Source: an uncultured Bacteriovorax sp. (lineage in GTDB: Bacteria; Bdellovibrionota; Bacteriovoracia; Bacteriovoracales; Bacteriovoracaceae). From it: a DNA stretch of 12,334 bases. Location of the stretch: positions 1-12,334 of the forward strand of contig CAMLRB010000105.1 in assembly GCA_946482295.1 (NCBI GenBank), in the 5' to 3' direction. Positions 6,681 to 12,334 of the stretch are shown piece by piece. Every line of letters begins with the position of its first letter. Positions within the stretch are counted from its first letter, which is position 1. A program made the translations under genes and the position numbers. Below the pieces are notes generated by a model. That model saw only the letters and a list, made by a program, of their open reading frames with translations, was not told where the DNA came from and searched no databases.

Positions 6681-9002
6681 GTGAGTAATCAACGAAATGA
6701 TCGCACTGATCTTGATGAAAAAAAACAACAGGCCCTGGACTATCACTCCGACGGCCGCCCGGGTAAAATTGAAGTCATTTCAACAAAACCCACTCTCACT
6801 TCCCACGATTTAACCAAGGCCTACTCTCCGGGAGTTGCTTGGCCATGTCTGGAGATCGCAAAAGATCCAGAACTCGCTTACAAGTATACTGCTAAAGGAA
6901 ACCTCGTTGCCGTTATCTCTAACGGTACAGCGGTTTTAGGTTTAGGAAACATCGGAGCTGTAGCTGGTAAACCAGTTATGGAAGGTAAAGGACTTCTCTT
7001 TAAACGATTTGCTGATATCGATGTTTTCGACATCGAGGTGAACGAAAATACAGTTGAAGGAATGGTTAAAATTGTTTCAGCTCTTGAGCCGACATTCGGC
7101 GGTGTGAACCTCGAAGACATTAAAGCTCCAGAGTGTTTTGAGATTGAAACTCAGCTCATCGAAAAAATGCAAATTCCAGTTTTCCACGATGATCAACACG
7201 GGACTGCGATAATCGCTTCCGCTGCGCTTTTAAACGCCATCGAAATTACTGGCCGCGATATCAAAAAAACAAAAGTTGCTGTTTCAGGAGCAGGAGCTGC
7301 TGCTATTTCTTGTGCAAAACTTTTCTTTGAACTTGGTCTCCCAAGAGAAAACCTAATTATGTGTGACTCCAACGGAGCGATCTACAAAGGTCGTAAAGAA
7401 GGGATGAACAAATACAAAGACGAATTCGCCGTAGAAACTAAAGCTCGCACACTTGGTGATGCAATGGTTGGCTGTGATGTTTTCATTGGCTGTTCGGCCA
7501 AAGGTCTCGTCACTCAAGATATGGTTAAATCAATGGCGAAGAACCCGATCATCTTCGCAATGGCCAACCCAGATCCAGAAATTACTCCAGGTGAAGTTCA
7601 CGCTGTTCGCGATGACGCTATCATGGCAACAGGTCGCTCAGATTATCCAAACCAGGTTAACAATGTTCTCGGCTTCCCGTTCATTTTCCGTGGAGCACTC
7701 GATGTTCGCGCGAAAAAAATTAACGTTGAGATGAAACTTGCTGCTGTAAAAGCACTTGCAGAGCTCGCGAAAGAAGAAGTTCCTGAAGAAGTTAAAATGG
7801 CCTACGGTGGAGAAGATTTTAAATTTGGAAAAAACTATCTTATCCCGAAACCATTCGATGCTCGCGTTCTCACTCGCGTAACTCCAGCTGTTGCTAAAGC
7901 AGCTATGGATTCTGGTGTTGCTCGTATTGCAATTGACGATCTTCATGCTTACGCTCGTGCGCTTGAAGGAAGAATGGGTAATACTGCTCAATTCATGAAA
8001 TCACTTCGCGACCGTCTTGAAACTTACGTCGCTAAACGCGGTAAAAAAGTTAAAGTTGTTTTCGCAGAAGGAACAAACACTCGTATTCTTCAAGCAGTTA
8101 AACAACTTGTTGATGAAGATAAAATTGAACCAATCCTGCTTGGACGCAAAAAGGCCATCCACAAAAAAATGGATATGCTTGGTCTTGAAAAATATAAAGA
8201 CGAAGTTCGTACCATCAATCCAAGAAAACACGAAGAGTTTGAAAATTACGTCCGCGCTTACTCGAAAGAGAGACAACGTAACGGTGTTTCTATTTATCAT
8301 GCTGAAGAACTTATGAGTCACCAAAACTACTTCGGCTCAATGATGGTTAAACATGGAATCGCAGACGCGGTTATTACTGGTCCAACACTAAACTACGCTG
8401 ACTGTTTCCCACCACTAATGCACGTTCTTGGAACTCAAGATAAAAAAAGCGCCGCTGGTATCTTCATTATGTCTTTCAAAAACCGCGTTCTCTTCTTTGC
8501 TGACTGTGCGGTTCAAATCGATCCAACTGAAGATCAACTTTGCGAAACAGCTGCTGGAACGGCAGATCTTTTCCGCAAACTCATGAAGCGTGAACCGCGT
8601 ATCGCATTCCTGTCGTTCTCAAACTTCGGTTCTAACGACAGTGAAAAAGCAGCGAAAGTAAAACGCGCTGTAAAACTTACGAAGACTCGCTACCCTAATC
8701 TGATTGTTGATGGTGAAATGCAAGCAGACGTGGCCGTGAACAAAGGGCTCATGGACAAACTTTTCAATTTCTCAACTCTAGATGGTCCAAGTGATATTCT
8801 TATTTTCCCGGAATTGAATTCGGCAAACATCAGTTACAAACTCCTCGCTCAACTTGGTGGAGCAAACGCAATTGGTCCAATTCTTCTTCCAATGAATGCA
8901 CCAGCGAACATCATTCCAAGAACTGCGACAGTGACAGAAATCGTCAACATGTGCGTTCTCACGGGATTATTATCTGACAAAAAACTAAGCAGTAAGGAGT
9001 AA
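6681..9002 (+). CDS. maeB: NADP-type malic enzyme with C-terminal phosphotransacetylase-like domain
   Basis: Oxidatively decarboxylates malate to pyruvate and CO2, giving NAD(P)H. The product is 773 residues, close to E. coli MaeB (759). The malic enzyme half is about 1-430: [15 protein letters not shown] at 46-60 with the catalytic-type Tyr48, EGKGLLFK at 101-108, metal-site segment [12 protein letters not shown] at 145-156, FHDDQHGTA at 168-176, Rossmann motif SGAGAAA at 202-208 and [11 protein letters not shown] at 295-305. Residues about 435-773 form the phosphotransacetylase-like domain ([14 protein letters not shown] near 459-472, ADAVITGPT near 561-569, SFSNFGSN near 645-652). In MaeB proteins this domain is generally regulatory and responds to acetyl-CoA. 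The start is GTG at 6681, six bases after AGGA (6671-6674). The in-frame TTG at 6675 abuts that SD directly and is unlikely. ridA follows 6 nt after the stop. Confidence 0.96.
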   Translation: MSNQRNDRTDLDEKKQQALDYHSDGRPGKIEVISTKPTLTSHDLTKAYSPGVAWPCLEIAKDPELAYKYTAKGNLVAVISNGTAVLGLGNIGAVAGKPVMEGKGLLFKRFADIDVFDIEVNENTVEGMVKIVSALEPTFGGVNLEDIKAPECFEIETQLIEKMQIPVFHDDQHGTAIIASAALLNAIEITGRDIKKTKVAVSGAGAAAISCAKLFFELGLPRENLIMCDSNGAIYKGRKEGMNKYKDEFAVETKARTLGDAMVGCDVFIGCSAKGLVTQDMVKSMAKNPIIFAMANPDPEITPGEVHAVRDDAIMATGRSDYPNQVNNVLGFPFIFRGALDVRAKKINVEMKLAAVKALAELAKEEVPEEVKMAYGGEDFKFGKNYLIPKPFDARVLTRVTPAVAKAAMDSGVARIAIDDLHAYARALEGRMGNTAQFMKSLRDRLETYVAKRGKKVKVVFAEGTNTRILQAVKQLVDEDKIEPILLGRKKAIHKKMDMLGLEKYKDEVRTINPRKHEEFENYVRAYSKERQRNGVSIYHAEELMSHQNYFGSMMVKHGIADAVITGPTLNYADCFPPLMHVLGTQDKKSAAGIFIMSFKNRVLFFADCAVQIDPTEDQLCETAAGTADLFRKLMKREPRIAFLSFSNFGSNDSEKAAKVKRAVKLTKTRYPNLIVDGEMQADVAVNKGLMDKLFNFSTLDGPSDILIFPELNSANISYKLLAQLGGANAIGPILLPMNAPANIIPRTATVTEIVNMCVLTGLLSDKKLSSKE

Positions 9003-9008
9003 TTGAGT

Positions 9009-9386
9009 ATGAATAAAATTATTGTTGATACATTTAAAGCACCAAAGGCCATTGGAACATATTCTCAAGGTGTAGCTGTTAATGGTACTTATTACTTTTC
9101 CGGCCAAATCGGTCTTAATCCTAAAACAGGCGAACTCGTTGAGGGTTTTAAGGAACAGATGACTCAAATTTTAGAAAATATCGACGGACTACTTGAGTCT
9201 CAGGACTTAAGACGTGATAATATTGTTAAAACTTCCATTTTTGTAACTGATCTTGGGAATTTCGCAAAAGTGAACGAAGCTTACTTGAGTTACTTCACTA
9301 TGCCTTATCCTGCAAGAAGCACAGTTGAAGTATCAAAATTGCCAAAAGATGCTCTAGTTGAAATTGAAGTTATCGCAGTTAAGTAA
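9009..9386 (+). CDS. ridA: RidA family reactive enamine/imine deaminase
   Basis: Hydrolyses reactive 2-aminoacrylate and related enamine/imine intermediates from PLP enzymes, releasing ammonia and a 2-keto acid such as pyruvate; family members work as cytoplasmic trimers. The 125-residue product is full length and canonical: Tyr18 in IGTYSQGV, SGQIGLNP at 31-38, NIVKTSIFVTDL at 71-82, the key Arg103 in PARSTVEVSKLPKDA, and Glu120 in VEIEVIAVK, all close to E. coli RidA positions. The ATG at 9009 is 9 nt after AAGGAG (8994-8999), which overlaps the maeB stop, so translation is probably coupled. An in-frame TTG at 9003 is only 3 nt from the SD and less likely. Pyruvate links it loosely to malic enzyme, but the pairing may only reflect shared transcription. 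Confidence 0.95.
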   Translation: MNKIIVDTFKAPKAIGTYSQGVAVNGTYYFSGQIGLNPKTGELVEGFKEQMTQILENIDGLLESQDLRRDNIVKTSIFVTDLGNFAKVNEAYLSYFTMPYPARSTVEVSKLPKDALVEIEVIAVK

Positions 9387-9401
9387 GCGACTAAAAGAAA
9401 A

Positions 9402-10058
9402 ATGGTACTAAAAAGCAAATACGTATTTGAATCTAAGAGCACGAGAATGATGAGACACTTTTTAAGTGTCATGATCGTTCTCGTCTCTCTTTTCCTTTGT
9501 TACTCATTCTTCTGCGGAATCTTATTATTAGATGCCCGCAACGAAGGCAAAAACGCTCAATCGACATTTGTTCAAACGCCACCTGATCTTATCGTTGTGT
9601 TCACGGGTGATGCTGGTCGCATCCAATTCGCTGTTAAAAAGGCCCAGGAATTTAAACAACCAAACGTTTTCATCACTGGTGTTCACGAAAAAAATTCAGT
9701 GAAAACACTCATGAATCCGATCGATCCCAACGCTCGTGAAACGGAACATATTGAGCTTGATTATACTGCCAGAAACACGGTTGAAAATGTTGTAAGTACA
9801 CTCAAATATCTTCGCAATAACCGCGGTCTTAATAAGATTCTTATCATCTCTAGCGACTATCACATTATGCGAATCAAAGTTATCATCAACACACTGATGA
9901 AAGAGGACGAAAAGTTCGAGTTCTTCTTTACGCCGGTGCCGAGTGATTTCCTCACAATGAAACACATCAAAATTCTCTACCTCGAAACCTTCAAGTTACT
10001 ACGCACGAAAATTTTTCTTATGTTTTGGGACCAAAAATCCCCAATAATCTTCTATTAA
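9402..10058 (+). CDS. DUF218/YdcF-family membrane-anchored protein
   Basis: The 218-residue product has one hydrophobic segment near the N-terminus (about 20-44). A soluble domain follows that would lie outside the inner membrane. It shows the DUF218 (YdcF/SanA/ElyC) pattern: LIVVFTGDAGRIQFAV at 63-78, VFITGVHE at 89-96, LDYTARNTVENV at 119-130 (the family's conserved NT.EN segment) and IISSDYHIMRIKV at 148-160 (the conserved S-x-YH-x-xR segment). Members have been tied to envelope integrity and peptidoglycan or vancomycin tolerance, but the biochemical reaction is unsettled. The ATG at 9402 lies 15 nt after ridA with only a purine-rich AAAAGAAAA as SD. The paired ATGs near 9447 are an alternative that still keeps the membrane segment. 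It is the last gene of maeB-ridA-DUF218, and its stop overlaps the convergent rel stop. Confidence 0.85.
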   Translation: MVLKSKYVFESKSTRMMRHFLSVMIVLVSLFLCYSFFCGILLLDARNEGKNAQSTFVQTPPDLIVVFTGDAGRIQFAVKKAQEFKQPNVFITGVHEKNSVKTLMNPIDPNARETEHIELDYTARNTVENVVSTLKYLRNNRGLNKILIISSDYHIMRIKVIINTLMKEDEKFEFFFTPVPSDFLTMKHIKILYLETFKLLRTKIFLMFWDQKSPIIFY

Positions 10059-12259
10059 ACTCTGGTCACTGAGATAACTTCTTCAAGTGCTTCAATCGAA
10101 GAGATGGTTTTCAACAACTCAGAATAGTCTTTAACTTCAACTTCAAAGATGAACGAGCCCTTCCTGTCTGGCATAGATTTGGCGAGCGCGGATCTGATGT
10201 TGATACCGGTGTTGTTAATGGTTTTGGAGATGAGAGAGAGAATCCCAGGTTTATCCTGAGTAATAACTCTGACCGAAACTGGATGGGTAAAAGAAAAACC
10301 TTTGTTCCAATTTACTTTGATGGTTCTCAATAGCGTTTCAGCGTCTACTCGCGTACAGCCGGTGGTGTGGACGGTGATTCCACGTCCGCGTGTGATAAAG
10401 CCAACGATTGAGTCGCCTGGGATGGGGTTACAACAGCGGGCCATTCGAACCATAACGTCTGACATGCCGTCAACGATGACAGCGTTGTCGTTGTTGGCTT
10501 TCTTGCGAACGTTTTTCGTGATTTTGTCGGAGTATGTTTCGATTTCCTGGATTTTTTCATCCAGCTCTTTCACTTCTGCTTTGGCGGCGATTTCGCGCAA
10601 GCTTGGAATGTGTTCGATGATAAATTTTGGTGTGTATTTTCCAGCACCAACTTGAACGCAAAGTTCATCTTCATCGATGATGTGAAGTTCATCGAAGGCT
10701 TCGCGAAGTTCGTTGCCTTTTTTAAGTGCTTTAAGGCTTGTTCCAAAAACCTTGAAAGCTTTATCGAGAATTTCGCGACCAAGCTCACGGTTTTCATCAC
10801 GTTCAACTTTAAGAAGCCATTGTTTGATTTTCGAGCGCGCTTTCGAGCTCTTGGCAATATTTAACCAGTCTTTCGACGGCGATTGAGTTTTACTTGTGAG
10901 AATTTCAACCGAGTCACCAGACTTCAGCGTGTGACGAAGAGGAACGATTTTACCGTTAATCTTGGCCCCAACACAGTGGTGACCAACTTCCGTATGGATT
11001 TCGTATGCGAAGTCGAGAGGAGTGGCCCCATAACGAAGTTCGCGCACATCACCTTTTGGAGTGAAGACAAAAACGCCATCAAGTTCCAGATCGTTTTTAA
11101 TAACGTCGAGGAACTCGCGAGAGTTGTCTGTGTTTTTATTATATTCAAGAAGCTCTTGAACCCAATCGAGTTTCGGAGCTGTTTTACCAGCTAGCCCCTC
11201 TTTATATTTCCAGTGAGCGGCAACCCCAGCTTCAGCTACTTCATCCATTTCCGTCGTACGAATTTGCATTTCAATTCGTTCTGCACGTGGACCCATTACA
11301 GTTGTATGGAGTGATTGATAGTTGTTAACTTTTGGAATAGCGATGTAATCTTTAAAACGACCAGGAATCGGTGTGAATGACGAGTGAATAATCCCCAGGG
11401 CCTTATAACATTCCGTAATGTTCGAAACGATAATACGGAAAGCGAGCAAGTCCTGAACCTGTTCGAAATCGACTCCACGAGAAGTCATTTTTTTATAGAT
11501 AGAATAGAAATGTTTTGGTCTACCCTTCACTTCTGCATGCAGAGAATATTCGAGAAGTTTTTCTTTGATCGTTGTGATCACTTCGCGAATGTAATTATCA
11601 CGTTCCGATTTTTTCATCGAAACTTTTTCAGCAAGACGATAATAAATTTCTGGTTTCAAGAAACGAAGACAAAGATCTTCGAGTTCCGATTTAACAGAGT
11701 TGATACCCAAACGAGAAGCAAGTGGAACATAGATATCAAGAGTTTCTTGAGCGATCTTTTTTTGTTTTTCATCAGAGACATATTGAAGAGTACGCATGTT
11801 GTGCATGCGATCGGCAAGCTTAACGATAATGACACGAAGATCTTTCGCCATCGCCACAACCATCTTGCGGAAGTTTTCAATTTGCGATTCTTCTTTAGTT
11901 TTGAATTTGATTTTAGAGATTTTTGTTAAACCAACAACAAGATCAGAAACACCGCTGTTAAATTCGCGTTCAATTTCTGCAGGGCTTACATTACAGTCTT
12001 CCACGACATCGTGAAGAAGGCCTGCCATAATCGTATCAAGATCCATGTGAAGTTTAATGAGTGTGGCCGCAACGTTCATTGGGTGAATAATGTACTCTTC
12101 ACCTGAAGAACGTTTCTGACCAGTATGGGCCTTTTCTGCGAACAGGTAAGCTTTACGAAGCATTGTGAAGTCTGCATCTGGATAGTAGGCTTCTACTCTT
12201 CTTACGAGGTCTTCAATGGTCAAATCCCTTTCATGGGAAAAATCTAGATTTTGATACAT
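10055..12259 (-). CDS. spoT: Bifunctional (p)ppGpp synthetase/hydrolase (Rel/SpoT)
   Basis: Makes and degrades the stringent-response alarmones ppGpp and pppGpp. The 734-residue product has the full long RSH layout. The HD hydrolase domain is about 25-200, with His59 (IIHP), HDVVED at 83-88 and LADRMHN at 148-154, so the metal site is intact. The synthetase domain is about 235-355, with GRPKHFYSIYKKM at 246-258 and YQSLHTTVMGP at 314-324. The loop RFKD at 301-304 is the version found in bifunctional enzymes, as against ExDD in monofunctional RelA. TGS domain starts near FVFTPKGD (397-404). A zinc-finger-type region has CC at 609-610 and HTTGC at 631-635, and an ACT domain lies at about 660-734. 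The ATG at 12259 is 6 nt after the stop of the upstream gene with a weak SD (AGTGGGAC), suggesting coupling. Whether to call it rel, rsh or spoT is a naming choice. Confidence 0.97.
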   Translation of the reverse strand: MYQNLDFSHERDLTIEDLVRRVEAYYPDADFTMLRKAYLFAEKAHTGQKRSSGEEYIIHPMNVAATLIKLHMDLDTIMAGLLHDVVEDCNVSPAEIEREFNSGVSDLVVGLTKISKIKFKTKEESQIENFRKMVVAMAKDLRVIIVKLADRMHNMRTLQYVSDEKQKKIAQETLDIYVPLASRLGINSVKSELEDLCLRFLKPEIYYRLAEKVSMKKSERDNYIREVITTIKEKLLEYSLHAEVKGRPKHFYSIYKKMTSRGVDFEQVQDLLAFRIIVSNITECYKALGIIHSSFTPIPGRFKDYIAIPKVNNYQSLHTTVMGPRAERIEMQIRTTEMDEVAEAGVAAHWKYKEGLAGKTAPKLDWVQELLEYNKNTDNSREFLDVIKNDLELDGVFVFTPKGDVRELRYGATPLDFAYEIHTEVGHHCVGAKINGKIVPLRHTLKSGDSVEILTSKTQSPSKDWLNIAKSSKARSKIKQWLLKVERDENRELGREILDKAFKVFGTSLKALKKGNELREAFDELHIIDEDELCVQVGAGKYTPKFIIEHIPSLREIAAKAEVKELDEKIQEIETYSDKITKNVRKKANNDNAVIVDGMSDVMVRMARCCNPIPGDSIVGFITRGRGITVHTTGCTRVDAETLLRTIKVNWNKGFSFTHPVSVRVITQDKPGILSLISKTINNTGINIRSALAKSMPDRKGSFIFEVEVKDYSELLKTISSIEALEEVISVTRV

Positions 12260-12265
12260 GTCCCA

Positions 12266-12334
12266 CTACTTTTGCAAAATGCTTGCGGTGATTTCTTTTA
12301 GCTTGCTGTATGCGTTTTCAATGTCGTCGTTATA
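12266..12334 (-). CDS. gmk: Probable guanylate kinase, C-terminal end
   Basis: Only the last 22 codons are inside the window, ending in TAG at 12268-12266. They read YNDDIENAYSKLKEITASILQK. The NDDIENAYSKLKEI part matches the usual end of guanylate kinases (asparagine-aspartate-aspartate, then an amphipathic helix of the type AxxELKxI). Gmk phosphorylates GMP to GDP and supplies guanine nucleotides that the neighbouring (p)ppGpp enzyme uses. In E. coli and many other proteobacteria gmk lies just upstream of rpoZ and spoT, which supports the call. Here the next gene is rel/spoT itself, 6 nt on. The fragment is short, so the identity is tentative. Confidence 0.55.
   Translation of the reverse strand, partial: YNDDIENAYSKLKEITASILQK

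Noticed and set aside
7638..7991. Open frame of 117 codons on the - strand inside maeB
   Set aside because: It lies fully opposite the conserved malic enzyme region, with Ser/Phe/Asn-rich composition and no domain; a shadow of maeB codon use.
11384..11929. Open frame of 181 codons on the + strand inside rel/spoT
   Set aside because: It is antisense to the conserved HD and synthetase regions of rel/spoT. Its Phe/Arg-rich composition is what GAA/AAA-rich coding gives when read backwards, and it resembles no known protein.
1..12334. CRISPR, tRNA, rRNA, insertion sequences, phage genes or long repeats
   Set aside because: Reading both strands gave no repeat arrays, terminal inverted repeats, transposase motifs or tRNA-like cloverleaf sequences; nearly the whole window is filled by the listed genes.

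Overview
The window is a compact, moderately AT-rich bacterial chromosomal segment of housekeeping and transport genes with almost no intergenic space. It holds eleven protein-coding genes (two cut by the window edges), one TPP riboswitch with a recognisable promoter and one hairpin terminator. There is no sign of mobile elements, CRISPR, tRNA or rRNA. The style (diderm-type OxyR, single bifunctional Rel/SpoT behind a probable gmk, fused MaeB malic enzyme, F/K/E/N-rich codon use) would fit Bdellovibrionota such as Bacteriovorax relatives. That placement is an impression from the protein sequences, not a demonstrated assignment.

Left part, + strand (1-2899): the C-terminal end of an OsmC/Ohr-type protein runs directly into argS (arginyl-tRNA synthetase, GTG start), and a hairpin terminator follows. 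Next comes an exported protein of unknown family with an HELSH zinc-protease-like motif. It converges on, and overlaps by 8 bp, the gene coming from the other side.

Middle part, - strand (6578 down to 2892): an extended -10 promoter, a TPP riboswitch, then ykoE-ykoD-ykoC and oxyR in a tight head-to-tail run. YkoE is the membrane substrate-binding component, YkoD a double ABC ATPase and YkoC the transmembrane coupling protein of an ECF-type importer for thiamin or its HMP precursor. The Shine-Dalgarno of ykoE sits in the predicted closing helix of the riboswitch, so TPP should shut off translation. The last gene is a genuine OxyR with both redox cysteines at the E. coli positions. It starts 9 nt after ykoC, which suggests the peroxide sensor is at least partly co-transcribed with the thiamin transporter.

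Right part: maeB (malic enzyme fused to a phosphotransacetylase-like domain), ridA and a DUF218/YdcF membrane protein form a tight + strand operon (6681-10058). They meet, with a 4 bp overlap, the convergent rel/spoT gene (10055-12259, - strand). Upstream of rel/spoT is the end of a probable guanylate kinase gene.

I did not find a clearly undescribed system. The most noteworthy points are the TPP-riboswitch operon ending in oxyR, the minimal riboswitch whose closing helix contains the start-codon SD, the unassigned secreted HExxH protein, and the two convergent gene pairs that share palindromic stop codons with no room for terminators.
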